64,000 nucleotides of DNA from Marinobacterium marinum (GCF_013868415.1 NZ_JACEMT010000046.1:124001-188000), one strand, 5' to 3'; shown: positions 37,993-47,329, counted from the stretch's first letter. The notes: generated by a model from the sequence alone, not told the origin. Translations and numbers: made by a program.

Positions 37993-38826
37993 TCAGTCGA
38001 TCAGCAATTGATAAAGACGGTTTTTCTTGTAACCGGTGATTTCGGCCGCCACGCCCGCCGCCTTTTTCGGTGGCAGCTCTTGTGCCAGGATGCGCAAAAT
38101 CCGCTCGGATTCAGGATCGATGGCATCCTCATCCTGAGACTTCTCGGCCCCCTGCACCAGCACCACGAATTCGCCTCGCTGCTGGTTGGCATCGGCCTCC
38201 ATCCAGTCAATCAGGCCCGCCAGACTGTCGCCATGAATGGTCTCGAAGGTCTTGGTCAGTTCACGCGCCACAACGGCATAGCGCCCGGCACCGAACACTT
38301 CTCGCATGGCCTTGAGACTGTCGAGAATGCGATGCGTTGATTCATAAAATACCAGCGTTTCAGCGTTGTCGGACAAGACTTCCAGCGCCTGACTGCGAGC
38401 ACCACTTTTGGAAGGCAGAAAGCCAATGAATTGAAATCGGTCCGACGGCAGCCCCGATGCCGATAATGCCGCTATAAAAGCGCAGCAACCCGGTACCGGC
38501 GAAACCCGATAACCCGCTTCACGCACCGCACGGACCAGATGAAAGCCCGGGTCGGAAATCAACGGCGTGCCGGCATCGCTGACCAGCGCAATGGAATGCC
38601 CACTGCTCAACAGATTAATAATGTGCTCACAACGTTGACGTTCATTGTGATCATGCACTGAAATCATCTGACCTTTAATGTTAAAGTGTGCCAGCAAGCG
38701 CCCACTGTGGCGGGTGTCCTCGGCGGCGATGTAATCCACGCCAGCCAGCACCTCCCTCGCGCGCTCCGACAGGTCCGCCAGATTACCAATCGGCGTAGCT
38801 ACGATATAAAGAACAGGTTCTGACAT
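37993..38826 (-). CDS. rsmI: 16S rRNA 2'-O-methyltransferase RsmI
   Basis: RsmI methylates the ribose of C1402 of 16S rRNA, the same nucleotide that RsmH (26.5 kb) methylates on the base. The 277-residue protein has LYIVATPIGNLADLSERA, AAEDTRHSGRLL, SDAGTPLISDPGF and VSPVPGCCAFIAALSASGLPSDRF, all diagnostic. ATG 38826 gives the usual MSEPVLYIVATP start; another ATG four codons earlier lacks a ribosome-binding site. It is divergent from lpoA with only 35 bp between starts. Confidence 0.95.
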   Translation of the reverse strand: MSEPVLYIVATPIGNLADLSERAREVLAGVDYIAAEDTRHSGRLLAHFNIKGQMISVHDHNERQRCEHIINLLSSGHSIALVSDAGTPLISDPGFHLVRAVREAGYRVSPVPGCCAFIAALSASGLPSDRFQFIGFLPSKSGARSQALEVLSDNAETLVFYESTHRILDSLKAMREVFGAGRYAVVARELTKTFETIHGDSLAGLIDWMEADANQQRGEFVVLVQGAEKSQDEDAIDPESERILRILAQELPPKKAAGVAAEITGYKKNRLYQLLID

Positions 38827-38861
38827 TAGGACATCCATCTGTTGGCAAGGATTGGGATTAT

Positions 38862-40682
38862 ATGACGATTTTACACCGACTGTCTTTCAGCCTCCTGCTG
38901 GCCACAACGCTTTTGGCAGGCTGCTCCAGTCACACAACATCTCCAGAGGTCGTTGACAGGACAGCAACGACTTCGCAAAACATTGAAGGTCTGCTGCGCA
39001 AGGCTGAGACACTGCCTGCAACCCCCGCTGCCGATCTGAAGCTGCAGGCTGCTCGCATGCTAGCCCAGAACGGCGATGAAACGCGAGCCGTCGACATCCT
39101 CGACAGCATCAATCTGGCCCAGATCCCCCCAACACTTGCCTTCGAAGTGGCCAAACTGAAAACACTTTTGGTGTCAGGCTCAGAGGACCCGGCGGAAGCG
39201 CTAAAATTGCTTGATCCGAACCGCTTGGGAGCACTCCCGGTGGCACAACAGGCTGAACTGGGGCAACTGCGTGCCGATATCTGGCTCCAGCAGAACAACA
39301 GCATTGCCGCTGTGCGCGAGCTGATTGTCAGCAGTCTGCTGACACTGGACCCCACCGAACAGCAGCACTACCATAACCGTATCTGGCAAGTACTGCAGCA
39401 GACGCCACTCAACGGCATCAAATCGGCAACCTCGGCCAACAACAATTATCAGGAACAGGGCTGGTTCGAACTGGCCATGATGCTGCGATCAAGTACTGAT
39501 ATGGCGGGCCGCCAACAGGCACTGGAAAACTGGAGCGTGCTGTGGGAATCACACCCTGCGCTGACACTCCCTCCGGCCGGCCTGATGGGTCTGGAGTTTG
39601 ATGGTGAACAGCTGTTCGCTCAACGCATCGGCGTTATCCTGCCGCTTAGCGGCGATCTGGCCAAGCCTGCCTCCGCCATCCGCAAGGGCATGGAAGCCCA
39701 GATCGAAGTCATGCGCCGCGAAGGCAAACCGGTTCCTCAGCTGATCATGTTCGACTCAACCGGTGTCACTGATGTCACGCCCTTGCTGCAACAGGCCCGG
39801 CAACAGGCTGTCGACTTTCTGCTCGGCCCGCTGACGCCCAGCCTGATCAATCAGCTTTCTTCCCTGCCCGAACAGAACATTCCGGTCCTGGCACTGAATT
39901 CGGCCGAAGCAGGCCCTTCCCGCCCCTGGCAGCTGGAGCTGTCTTCCGAGCATGAAGCCCGCATGGTGGTCCGCCGCGCCCTGGCCGACGGCCACCGAAA
40001 CCTGCTGATTATCAGCCCTGCTGCTGAATGGGGCGACCGAATTGCCGATGTCATGAAAGAAGAGCTTGAGTCCGCCGGCGGCCAGGTCACTGGTAATATG
40101 CGCTATGAAGCGAGCGGCAATTACAGCGATCAGATCGCCGAACTCCTGCAAATACGAGGCAGCGCCGAGCGTAAAAAGAAACTGCGCCACCCGTCCCAGT
40201 TCAAGCAATATAGACGCCAGGACGCCGATGCTATCCTGATGACGGCCCAGCCAGACCCCGCACGCCTGATCAAGCCCATGCTGAATTACCACTTCGCATC
40301 CGATATGCCGATTTATGCCACATCACACCTATATCCGGGGTCGCCAAACCCGGTCCGCGACGTTGATATGGACGGCATTACATTCTGTGACCTGCCCTGG
40401 CTACTCCAGCCACCCAGCGAGACTCATCGCCTGCTGAACAGCAAGGGAGAAGATACCCTCTCCCGCTTTGGCCGCCTGTTTGCCTTGGGCGCGGATGCCA
40501 TCAAAGCCTATCCCTGGCTCCCCCAGCTGGAACAGAATCCCGGCAGCTTCCTGCTTGGCGAAACCGGCCGACTGGCCATGGATAGCAACAAGCGCCTGTT
40601 GCGTGAATTGAGCTGCACAACGTTCACGTCAGGTACCCCGGCCAGCCTGACCTCGTCTCAGGCGGCTACCAATAAGAACTAA
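38862..40682 (+). CDS. lpoA: Outer-membrane lipoprotein activator of PBP1A, LpoA
   Basis: LpoA reaches from the outer membrane through the wall to stimulate the synthase PBP1A (MrcA). The 606-residue protein has a lipoprotein signal peptide with lipobox LLAGC (about residue 20), an N-terminal helical TPR-like half (about 30-240) and a C-terminal half with the type 1 periplasmic-binding fold starting RIGVILPLSGDLAKPASAIRKGMEAQ. It is adjacent to yraN, diaA and dolP, the same order as yraMNOP in E. coli. Confidence 0.92.
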   Translation: MTILHRLSFSLLLATTLLAGCSSHTTSPEVVDRTATTSQNIEGLLRKAETLPATPAADLKLQAARMLAQNGDETRAVDILDSINLAQIPPTLAFEVAKLKTLLVSGSEDPAEALKLLDPNRLGALPVAQQAELGQLRADIWLQQNNSIAAVRELIVSSLLTLDPTEQQHYHNRIWQVLQQTPLNGIKSATSANNNYQEQGWFELAMMLRSSTDMAGRQQALENWSVLWESHPALTLPPAGLMGLEFDGEQLFAQRIGVILPLSGDLAKPASAIRKGMEAQIEVMRREGKPVPQLIMFDSTGVTDVTPLLQQARQQAVDFLLGPLTPSLINQLSSLPEQNIPVLALNSAEAGPSRPWQLELSSEHEARMVVRRALADGHRNLLIISPAAEWGDRIADVMKEELESAGGQVTGNMRYEASGNYSDQIAELLQIRGSAERKKKLRHPSQFKQYRRQDADAILMTAQPDPARLIKPMLNYHFASDMPIYATSHLYPGSPNPVRDVDMDGITFCDLPWLLQPPSETHRLLNSKGEDTLSRFGRLFALGADAIKAYPWLPQLEQNPGSFLLGETGRLAMDSNKRLLRELSCTTFTSGTPASLTSSQAATNKN

Positions 40683-40694
40683 GAGGATAATGCG

Positions 40695-41054
40695 ATGGAT
40701 CGCAACCGTATCGGCATGGATGCCGAGCAACAGGCCGAACATTGGCTCCTTCAGCAGGGACTGACTCTGTTACAGCGCAATGCCCGGTGTCGACTGGGTG
40801 AAATCGATCTGATCATGCAGGATCATGAACAGATCGTCTTTGTAGAGGTACGCAGCCGTTCAAGCCGTCAGTATGGCGGAGCTGCAGCTTCTGTAGACTG
40901 GCGCAAACAACAGAAACTGATCCGAGCCGCTCGTTTCATGCTCAGCCGCAACCCTCACTGGAGCCGGTACCCCTGTCGTTTTGACGTACTGGCTTTTGAA
41001 GGAGACTCGGAGAGCGCCCCACCAATATGGTATAAAGATGCCTTTCGTCCCTGA
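40695..41054 (+). CDS. yraN: UPF0102 family protein YraN (putative endonuclease fold)
   Basis: The 119-residue protein has the UPF0102 signatures GMDAEQQAEHWL, LLQRNARCRLGEIDLIMQDHEQIVFVEVRSR, with the E-x-D and E-x-R residues of a restriction-endonuclease-like core, and YPCRFDVLAFEG near the end. The biological role is not established. It lies 12 bp after lpoA and 19 bp before diaA, so it is cotranscribed. Confidence 0.92.
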   Translation: MDRNRIGMDAEQQAEHWLLQQGLTLLQRNARCRLGEIDLIMQDHEQIVFVEVRSRSSRQYGGAAASVDWRKQQKLIRAARFMLSRNPHWSRYPCRFDVLAFEGDSESAPPIWYKDAFRP

Positions 41055-41073
41055 ACACCGGAAACGCTTTTAA

Positions 41074-41658
41074 ATGGAACTCGAAGACCGCATTGTCAGT
41101 CAGTTTCACAACACCATGGAGATCAATGCGCTCACCATCGAGCAGCATACTCCCCTGATCGCTGAAGCCGGTGAACTCCTGCTGCAATGCCTTGTCAGTG
41201 AACAGAAGATACTGTGTGTTGGCAACGGAGGCTCGACTGCACTCGCGCAGCATTTTTCCTCGCTGCTGCTGAATCGCTTTCGTCACGAACGCCCCGGCCT
41301 CCCCGCCATGACACTCAGCGATGCCGCCGCCATGAGCGGCATCAGTGAGGAAACAGGGTTCGCCGATGTCTACTCCAAACAGATACGTGCACTGGGACAG
41401 CCAGGCGACATCCTGCTGCTGATCTCAACACATGGCCGCGCCAATAGCCTGGTACAAGCCATTCAGGCGGCCCATGATCGCGAGATGATGGTCATTGCGC
41501 TTAGCGGAGGTGACGGCGGCAACATGGCAGCCCTGCTGTTGCCTGATGAAATTGAAATCTGCATCCCGGGCACCGAGGATGCTCTGATTCACGGTGCTCA
41601 CCTGCTGGTTTTGCACTGTTTGTGCGACCTGATTGAATACCAACTCTTTGGAGGCTGA
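41074..41658 (+). CDS. diaA: SIS-domain DnaA initiator-associating protein DiaA
   Basis: DiaA tetramers bind DnaA and promote its ordered assembly at oriC in E. coli. The 194-residue SIS-domain protein has CVGNGGSTALAQHFSSLLLNRF, LISTHGRANSLVQAI and the end LVLHCLCDLIEYQLFG. It resembles phosphoheptose isomerase GmhA, and many databases name it so; its place between yraN and dolP favours DiaA. The ISTHGR in place of the usual ISTSGR is a small deviation in the sugar-phosphate loop. Confidence 0.85.
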   Translation: MELEDRIVSQFHNTMEINALTIEQHTPLIAEAGELLLQCLVSEQKILCVGNGGSTALAQHFSSLLLNRFRHERPGLPAMTLSDAAAMSGISEETGFADVYSKQIRALGQPGDILLLISTHGRANSLVQAIQAAHDREMMVIALSGGDGGNMAALLLPDEIEICIPGTEDALIHGAHLLVLHCLCDLIEYQLFGG

Positions 41659-41663
41659 TCAAC

Positions 41664-42245
41664 ATGCTAAAACGCCCCATGATCGCAATGATACTGGCAT
41701 CCACCGTTCTGACCGGCTGTTCCAGCATTATCAGCGCTACCCGGGAAGAACCGATTCAGGAAGATCAAAGTAGCCGCACCCTGGGCAGCTACCTGGAAGA
41801 TGAATCGATCGAAACCAAAACGCTGGTCAACCTCAGCAAGGGCTCTCAGGCTCTGGCGGGATCACATGTCAACGTGGTCAGCTACAACGGTCAGGTTCTG
41901 CTGATTGGACAGGTCCCGGAAGAGCAGGTCAAACGAGAAGCCGGCGAAATTGCCAGCCAGGTTCGTCACGTCCGCAAGGTGCATAACGAACTTGAGGTTG
42001 CCGGCCCGACCTCAGCCATTGTCCGCAGTAATGACGCTTACCTGACCAGCCGCATCAAGGTCCAGATGATGGCCGACAAGCGTATTGCCAGTGGCCGAAT
42101 CAAGGTAGTGACCGAAAACGGAGTGGTTTATCTGATGGGACTGGTCGCGCCCTCGGAGGCCGACCTGGCCGTGGACGTGACACGCTCCGTGACTGGCGTG
42201 CGCAAGATCGTCAAGGTATTCGAATACGTTGGCGGCCAGGGCTGA
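41664..42245 (+). CDS. dolP: BON-domain outer-membrane lipoprotein DolP (YraP)
   Basis: DolP supports outer-membrane integrity and BAM function at division sites in E. coli. The 193-residue protein has a lipoprotein signal peptide with lipobox VLTGC (about residue 19) and two BON domains (about 50-115 and 125-190), each with the VKVV/VxxxxGxVYLxG-type strand (NVVSYNGQVLLIGQV and KVVTENGVVYLMGLV). It is last of the lpoA run and is followed by a terminator. Confidence 0.92.
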   Translation: MLKRPMIAMILASTVLTGCSSIISATREEPIQEDQSSRTLGSYLEDESIETKTLVNLSKGSQALAGSHVNVVSYNGQVLLIGQVPEEQVKREAGEIASQVRHVRKVHNELEVAGPTSAIVRSNDAYLTSRIKVQMMADKRIASGRIKVVTENGVVYLMGLVAPSEADLAVDVTRSVTGVRKIVKVFEYVGGQG

Positions 42246-42258
42246 CCTGCGCCATAAA

Positions 42259-42295
42259 ACAGAGGGCAGCCATGGCGGCCCTCTGTCCTTTGCCT
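42259..42295. terminator. Bidirectional terminator between dolP and sspB
   Basis: ACAGAGGGC (42259-42267) pairs with GCCCTCTGT (42278-42286). CCTTT follows on the plus strand and TTTTAT on the minus strand, so it can end both dolP and sspB transcripts. Confidence 0.7.
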
Positions 42296-42310
42296 TCACT
42301 GACGAGGGAA

Positions 42311-42733
42311 CTACTTCACCACTCGCAGCGCCGGTCGGCCACCACTCGGCGCAGGCGGCTCGTCATCCGGCGGCTCAACACCTCGTTCTGCTTGCGCATG
42401 CAGCTCTTCCACCCCCGGCTCCATACCAAAGCCCATTCCCATGCCGTTCTCCCGAGTAAAAATTGCCAGAACGGCAACGATCGGTACATACACCTGCATC
42501 GGTACACCACCAAAGCGAGCACTGAAACTAATTCCCTGGTCATCAAGCAACAACGACTGCACGGCACCAGGGGCTATGTTCAGGGTGATTTGACCATCGT
42601 TCACGAACTGCTCGGGCACCTGTACGCCCTGTACAGTTGCATCCACCACAACATGAGGGGTCATATTGTTGTCCAGCACCCACTCATACAGCGCTCTCAG
42701 CAAGTACGGACGACTGGGTTTGATATCACTCAT
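42311..42733 (-). CDS. sspB: ClpXP protease specificity-enhancing factor SspB
   Basis: SspB tethers ssrA-tagged proteins to ClpXP. The 140-residue protein has the dimeric tag-binding domain (about 1-105: RPYLLRALYEWVLDN, TPHVVVDA, NIAPGAVQSL, FSARFGG), then an acidic flexible linker and the terminal ClpX-binding peptide RPALRVVK. The order sspA-sspB is conserved, but here a strong terminator lies between the two genes. Confidence 0.96.
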   Translation of the reverse strand: MSDIKPSRPYLLRALYEWVLDNNMTPHVVVDATVQGVQVPEQFVNDGQITLNIAPGAVQSLLLDDQGISFSARFGGVPMQVYVPIVAVLAIFTRENGMGMGFGMEPGVEELHAQAERGVEPPDDEPPAPSGGRPALRVVK

Positions 42734-42830
42734 AACAGCTCCTCAGGCCCATCCCGGTGTCTTGGTACGGAGCCTGTTTTGATAACGTCACCACAGCGGC
42801 CTCGCCACAGTGACCTCTATATTTATGGAT

Positions 42831-42860
42831 AAAAAAAGGGATGAAGTCACCTTCATCCCT
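42831..42860 (-). terminator. Intrinsic terminator after sspA
   Basis: On the minus strand AGGGATGAAG-gtga-CTTCATCCCT is followed by seven T: a perfect 10-bp stem with a 4-nt loop. It sits in the 155-bp sspA-sspB gap. Confidence 0.9.
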
Positions 42861-42888
42861 GCACGATCATACCAAACAAACAGCCGAA

Positions 42889-43521
42889 TCAGTCGCGAAT
42901 CTCGCGCTCATACTCGGACAGGCTGGCCTGGAATGATTCACGTTCAAACAGGCGCTGCATGTACGCCTGCAGCGGCTTGGTTTGCGCTTCAGGCAGTTCA
43001 ATGCCCATCTGCGGCAAGCGCCACAGAATCGGAGCCAGACAACAATCCACCAGCGTGAATTCATCGCTCATGAAAAACGGTTTTTCAGCAAAGATCGGTG
43101 AAATCGTCACCAGGCTGTCACGCAGATCCTTGCGCGCAGCATCCAGCTCTGCGTCAGTACCTTCATCGGCCAGAATGCGATCAACCAGCACACACCAGTC
43201 ACGCTGGATACGATGCATGAACAGGCGACTCTCAGCTCGGGCAACCGGGTAGACCGGCAACAGGGGCGGATGAGGGAAACGCTCATCGAGGTATTCCATC
43301 ATCACATTGGGTTCGTACAATACCAGCTCGCGATCCAGCAGGGTCGGCAGGCTGTTGTAGGGGTTCTGCGCCGCGACATCCTCCGGCAGCTCGCTTGCTT
43401 TACACTCAACAATATCAACCGCCACGCCTTTTTCACACAGCACAATACGTACTCTGTGGCTGTAATGGTCGGAACCATCCGAGTAAAAGGTCATGGAAGA
43501 ACGTTTGGCTACTACACCCAT
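42889..43521 (-). CDS. sspA: Stringent starvation protein A
   Basis: SspA is a GST-fold protein that binds RNA polymerase and shapes stress and virulence gene expression. The 210-residue protein has an N-terminal thioredoxin-like part ([60 protein letters not shown]) and a C-terminal helical part ending [12 protein letters not shown] 43521 ([10 protein letters not shown]) follows GGGG eight bases upstream; the longer frame to 43557 runs into the pet terminator. Confidence 0.95.
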   Translation of the reverse strand: MGVVAKRSSMTFYSDGSDHYSHRVRIVLCEKGVAVDIVECKASELPEDVAAQNPYNSLPTLLDRELVLYEPNVMMEYLDERFPHPPLLPVYPVARAESRLFMHRIQRDWCVLVDRILADEGTDAELDAARKDLRDSLVTISPIFAEKPFFMSDEFTLVDCCLAPILWRLPQMGIELPEAQTKPLQAYMQRLFERESFQASLSEYEREIRD

Positions 43522-43553
43522 CGCACTATCCCCATCAAAAGTATACTGCTGAA

Positions 43554-43586
43554 ACAAAAAATCTACGCGGCCTCACGACCGCGTAG
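43554..43586 (-). terminator. Intrinsic terminator of the petABC operon
   Basis: On the minus strand CTACGCGG (43579-43586) pairs with CCGCGTAG (43563-43570) and is followed by ATTTTTTG. It separates petC from sspA. Confidence 0.85.
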
Positions 43587-43612
43587 CTTCGGACTCAATC
43601 ACCCGTCGGCAA

Positions 43613-44380
43613 TCAGTGTACGTCTTTCCAGTACTCTTTTTTCAGAGCAAAGGCAAAGACGAACAGGATCGCCAGGAAGATCAGGACCTTGGTACCCAGT
43701 CTTTCAGACTCGAGACGAGATGGCTCGCCCATATAGGTCATGAAGTTAACCAGGTCGTAGACGGTCTTGTCGAACTCTTCCGCAGACTGGCTGCCTGCTT
43801 CATCAACTGTCAGACAGCCACCCATGGTTTTGCCGGTCAGCGGATCGATTTCGTCCTGGCTGTGCGCAAGCTCTTCCGGAGTACAGTGGTTGACCACCTT
43901 GCCCTGAAGATCTTCCAACACGTTCGGCATACCCACATCCGGGAAGACCGCGTTGTTGACACCCCAAGGACGGCTTTCATCCTTATAGAAGCTGCGCAGG
44001 TATGTGTACAGCCAGTCGGAGCCACGCAGACGCGCTTCAAGCGTCAGATCGGGCGGAGGCGCACCAAACCAGGTCGCGGCATCATCTTTCGCCATCGCAC
44101 TTTTCATGTGCTCGCCGATTTTAGCGGCGGGGTCAAGAATCAGATACTCCTCGACCAGCGCATTGGGCATACCCAAGTCCTGAGCAGCACGCTCAAAACG
44201 CTGGTAACCCGCTTCGTGACAACCCATACAACGGTTTACAAAGGTCTGCATACCGCGTTGCAGGGAGGCCTGATCAGTCAGATCACCCTCGAACGAGTCC
44301 AGCGGCACACCGGCACCGCCGGCTGCACTGGCGGTCATCGGCGCCAGTGCCATCATCAATGTGATAAGGAACTTTTTCAT
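43613..44380 (-). CDS. petC: Ubiquinol-cytochrome c reductase, cytochrome c1
   Basis: Cytochrome c1 carries electrons from the Rieske centre to cytochrome c on the periplasmic side of complex III. The 255-residue protein has a signal peptide (1-19, ASA), the haem motif C51-M-G-C54-H55, a conserved region YTYLRSFYKDESRPWGVNNAVFPDVGMPNVL, and a C-terminal membrane anchor (about 232-248). Its start is directly at the petB stop (1-bp overlap). Confidence 0.96.
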   Translation of the reverse strand: MKKFLITLMMALAPMTASAAGGAGVPLDSFEGDLTDQASLQRGMQTFVNRCMGCHEAGYQRFERAAQDLGMPNALVEEYLILDPAAKIGEHMKSAMAKDDAATWFGAPPPDLTLEARLRGSDWLYTYLRSFYKDESRPWGVNNAVFPDVGMPNVLEDLQGKVVNHCTPEELAHSQDEIDPLTGKTMGGCLTVDEAGSQSAEEFDKTVYDLVNFMTYMGEPSRLESERLGTKVLIFLAILFVFAFALKKEYWKDVH

Positions 44381-45636
44381 TAGCCTGTTACCCTCTCCGG
44401 AACCGGTTTAGTGCGCTCCATGCGTGTGTAGAACGGCATCAGCAGGAAGAATGCGAAGTACAGTGCTGTGCAGACCTGAGACAGGAGGGTACGGCCTTCT
44501 GTTGCCGGCAGCACACCCAACACACCCAGTACAACAAAGCTCACGGCAAAGATAACCAGCCAGATTTTGCTCAACCAGCCTTTGTAACGGATCGATTTAA
44601 CCGGGCTGCGATCCAGCCAGGGCAATACAAACAGGATGGCAATTGCAGCACCCATTACCACCACACCCCAGAATTTGGCGTCCAGACCAAACATCGGGAA
44701 GGTGATCGCACGCAACATGGCGTAGAACGGCGTGAAGTACCATACCGGCGCAATGTGGTTAGGCGTTTTCAGCGCGTTGGCAGCCTCAAAGTTCGGTTTC
44801 TCAATGAAGTAACCGCCGCCTTCCGGGAAGAAGAAGACAACCGTACAGAACACGAACAGGAAGACAACAACCCCAACAATATCTTTAACGGTGTAGTACG
44901 GGTGGAACGGAATACCATCCAACGGCACACCGTTTTCATCTTTCTTGTCCTTGATTTCGATACCGTCCGGGTTGTTGGAACCGACTTCATGCAACGCAAT
45001 GATGTGCAGTACAACCAGCGCCAAGATCACGATCGGCAGGGCAATGACATGCAATGCAAAGAAACGGTTCAGCGTGATGCCGGAGATCAGGAAGTCACCA
45101 CGAATCCACTGCTGCAGGTCGGGGCCGATAACCGGAATCGCACCGAACAGGGAGATGATAACCTGAGCCCCCCAATAGGACATCTGTCCCCAAGGCAGCA
45201 GGTAGCCCATGAAGGCCTCGGCCATCAGCGCCAGATAAATGGTCATACCGAAGATCCACACCAGCTCGCGCGGCTTGCGGTAGGAACCGTACATGATGCC
45301 ACGCAGCATGTGCAGATAAACCACCACGAAGAAGGCCGACGCACCCGTGGAGTGCATGTAGCGCAATAACCAACCGTATTCCACATCTCGCATGATGTAT
45401 TCAACGGATGCGAACGCACCTTCGGCGCTCGGGTTGTAGCTCATGGTCAGCCAGATACCGGTCAGGATCTGGTTAACCAGCACCAGCAGTGCCAAGGAAC
45501 CGAAAAAGTACCAGAAGTTGAAGTTCTTCGGCGCGTAGTATTTGGAAAGGTGATCTTCCCACATGGCAGTTGCCGGGAAACGATCGTCAATCCAGCCCAT
45601 CAGGCCCGGATTACCTTTATTGCGTGTACCAGCCAT
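44380..45636 (-). CDS. petB: Ubiquinol-cytochrome c reductase, cytochrome b
   Basis: Cytochrome b holds the low- and high-potential haems and both quinone sites of complex III. The 418-residue protein has about eight membrane helices, haem-ligand histidines in YMHSTGASAFF-VVYLHM and ALHVIALP-VVLHIIALHEVGSNNP, the GYLLPWGQMSYWGAQV segment and the PEGGG(Y)FIEKPNFEAAN Qo-site region. Length is typical. It overlaps petA and petC by one base each. Confidence 0.97.
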   Translation of the reverse strand: MAGTRNKGNPGLMGWIDDRFPATAMWEDHLSKYYAPKNFNFWYFFGSLALLVLVNQILTGIWLTMSYNPSAEGAFASVEYIMRDVEYGWLLRYMHSTGASAFFVVVYLHMLRGIMYGSYRKPRELVWIFGMTIYLALMAEAFMGYLLPWGQMSYWGAQVIISLFGAIPVIGPDLQQWIRGDFLISGITLNRFFALHVIALPIVILALVVLHIIALHEVGSNNPDGIEIKDKKDENGVPLDGIPFHPYYTVKDIVGVVVFLFVFCTVVFFFPEGGGYFIEKPNFEAANALKTPNHIAPVWYFTPFYAMLRAITFPMFGLDAKFWGVVVMGAAIAILFVLPWLDRSPVKSIRYKGWLSKIWLVIFAVSFVVLGVLGVLPATEGRTLLSQVCTALYFAFFLLMPFYTRMERTKPVPERVTG

Positions 45637-46232
45637 TATGCAGTCTCCGGATCAACACCGATAATCAGTGTATTGTCATCTTCATACATGTGCGGCGGGA
45701 TAACCAGGTTGGTTGGTGCCGGCACAGACTTGTATACACGACCGGAGAGGTCAAAACGGGAGCCATGACAAGGACAGAAGAAGCCGCCCAGCCAGTCTTT
45801 ACCCAGATCTTCCGGTGCCACTTCCGGGCGATAGGTCGGAGAACAGCCCAAGTGAGTACAAATACCGACCATAACAGCGATTTCCGGACGGATAGCACGA
45901 GCCGCATTCTTGGGAATGTAATCCGGCTGCTGAGGTTTTTCAGACATCGGGTCAGCGACACGATCGTTCAGTTTTTCCAGATTAGCCAGTGCTTCCTCGC
46001 CACGGCGCACAACCCATACGGGTTTGCCTCGCCATTCAACGATCATCTGCTGACCGGGCTCCAGCTTGCTGATATCCGCCTTGGCAGGTGCACCTGCGGC
46101 TTTCGCCTTGGCACTCGGATTCCAGGAAGCCACGAACGGGACGGCCACTCCTACGATACCCACTGCACCTACTGCAGATGTGGCACCGATCAGGAGACGA
46201 CGTCGCCCCTTATTCACGCCGTCATTGCTCAT
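45636..46232 (-). CDS. petA: Ubiquinol-cytochrome c reductase, Rieske iron-sulfur subunit
   Basis: The Rieske subunit shuttles an electron from quinol to cytochrome c1. The 198-residue protein has a Tat-type N-terminus (NKGRRRLLIGATSAVG) that doubles as membrane anchor, and the 2Fe-2S ligands in CTHLGC and CPCHGS. ATG 46232 follows GGGGAG by nine bases; an ATG three codons upstream at 46241 touches that site and is less likely. First gene of petABC. Confidence 0.96.
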   Translation of the reverse strand: MSNDGVNKGRRRLLIGATSAVGAVGIVGVAVPFVASWNPSAKAKAAGAPAKADISKLEPGQQMIVEWRGKPVWVVRRGEEALANLEKLNDRVADPMSEKPQQPDYIPKNAARAIRPEIAVMVGICTHLGCSPTYRPEVAPEDLGKDWLGGFFCPCHGSRFDLSGRVYKSVPAPTNLVIPPHMYEDDNTLIIGVDPETA

Positions 46233-46338
46233 TAACTTCATCTCCCCTCAATCGACCCGCCACATTTTGCAAAAACACAAAAAGCTGACGAGGCGCTCAG
46301 TCATGAAAACACAAAACCGGTTTGTTCAAATGCGCCGA

Positions 46339-46367
46339 ATGTTAAAGAAAATACCCTTTTTTTACAA
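46339..46367 (-). promoter_or_regulatory. Candidate promoter of petABC
   Basis: On the minus strand TTGTAA (46362-46367) and TAACAT (46339-46344) are 17 bp apart, about 107 bp upstream of petA and downstream of the rpsI terminator. Confidence 0.5.
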
Positions 46368-46424
46368 GGTATAAAGCCCTCTCCATTAGGCGAACACCCA
46401 TTTTATTGACTTAACCCCATAGAC

Positions 46425-46450
46425 AAAAAAAGCCCACAACCACGTGGGCT
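46425..46450 (-). terminator. Intrinsic terminator of the rplM-rpsI operon
   Basis: On the minus strand AGCCCAC (46444-46450) pairs with GTGGGCT (46431-46437), followed by TTTTTT. A second GC-rich hairpin without T tail (46474-46490, AGGCGGC/GCCGCCT) lies directly after the rpsI stop and may protect the mRNA end. Confidence 0.85.
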
Positions 46451-46494
46451 GCAGGCTTTTTTGAATTGCCGTAAGGCGGCTTCGCCGCCTGCAA

Positions 46495-46887
46495 TTAACG
46501 CTTGGAGAACTGCGGACGCTTACGTGCTTTACGCAGACCCACTTTCTTACGCTCAACCATACGAGCGTCACGGGTTACGTAGCCAGCTTCACGCAGAGCA
46601 CCACGCAGAGTCTCGTCGTATTCCATCAGCGCACGGGTGATACCGTGACGGATAGCACCAGCCTGACCGAAGCCGCCACCGCCTTTAACGGTGATGTGGG
46701 CATCGAACTTCTCGACATTGTCGGTCAGTTCCAGCGGCTGCTTAACGATCATACGCGCGGTTTCACGACCGAAGTACTCTTCCAGAGTACGGTTGTTGAT
46801 CATGATTTTGCCAGTACCCGCACGCAGGAAAACGCGAGCAGTAGAGGTTTTACGACGGCCGGTACCGTAATACTGAGTAGTAGACAT
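46495..46887 (-). CDS. rpsI: Ribosomal protein S9 (uS9)
   Basis: Small-subunit protein whose C-terminal tail reaches the P-site tRNA. 130 residues, with [17 protein letters not shown] at the start, [21 protein letters not shown] in the middle and the basic end [16 protein letters not shown] typical of S9. It is cotranscribed 13 bp after rplM, the universal bacterial arrangement. Confidence 0.98.
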   Translation of the reverse strand: MSTTQYYGTGRRKTSTARVFLRAGTGKIMINNRTLEEYFGRETARMIVKQPLELTDNVEKFDAHITVKGGGGFGQAGAIRHGITRALMEYDETLRGALREAGYVTRDARMVERKKVGLRKARKRPQFSKR

Positions 46888-46900
46888 ATTCGCCTTCCCC

Positions 46901-47329
46901 TTAGATGTTCAGTTCTTTCGGTTGCTGAGCCTGATGCGGATGTTCTGCACCGGCATATACTTTCAGCTTGCTGTACATGGAGCGACCCAGCGGACCCTTC
47001 GGCAGCATGCCTTTAACAGCCAGCTCGATTGTACGCTCAGGGAAGGTCTGTACCATCTTGTTGAAGTTCGCTTCCTTCAGACCACCCGGGAAACCGGAGT
47101 GGCGATAGTACATCTTGTCGTTGCGCTTATTGCCGGTCACGTTCACTTTCTCGGCGTTGACTACAACGATGTAGTCGCCAGTATCAACGTGCGGAGTGTA
47201 TTCCGGCTTGTGCTTGCCACGCAGACGACGGGCAATTTCAGTAGCCAGGCGACCCAGAGTTTTACCCTCTGCGTCCACAACATACCAGTCGCGTTTTACT
47301 TCGGCCGGTTTGGCGGTAAAAGTTTTCAT
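46901..47329 (-). CDS. rplM: Ribosomal protein L13 (uL13)
   Basis: Early-assembling large-subunit protein. 142 residues: [72 protein letters not shown] and the terminal [16 protein letters not shown] are all diagnostic. In E. coli L13 represses its own mRNA; the 120-nt leader here has two hairpins but no regulatory motif that I can prove. Confidence 0.98.
   Translation of the reverse strand: MKTFTAKPAEVKRDWYVVDAEGKTLGRLATEIARRLRGKHKPEYTPHVDTGDYIVVVNAEKVNVTGNKRNDKMYYRHSGFPGGLKEANFNKMVQTFPERTIELAVKGMLPKGPLGRSMYSKLKVYAGAEHPHQAQQPKELNI

Noticed and set aside
37532-38011. Plus- and minus-strand ORFs of 91-159 codons over 37.5-38.0 kb
   Set aside because: The interval is RNase P RNA; ORFs over rnpB are a well-known annotation artefact.
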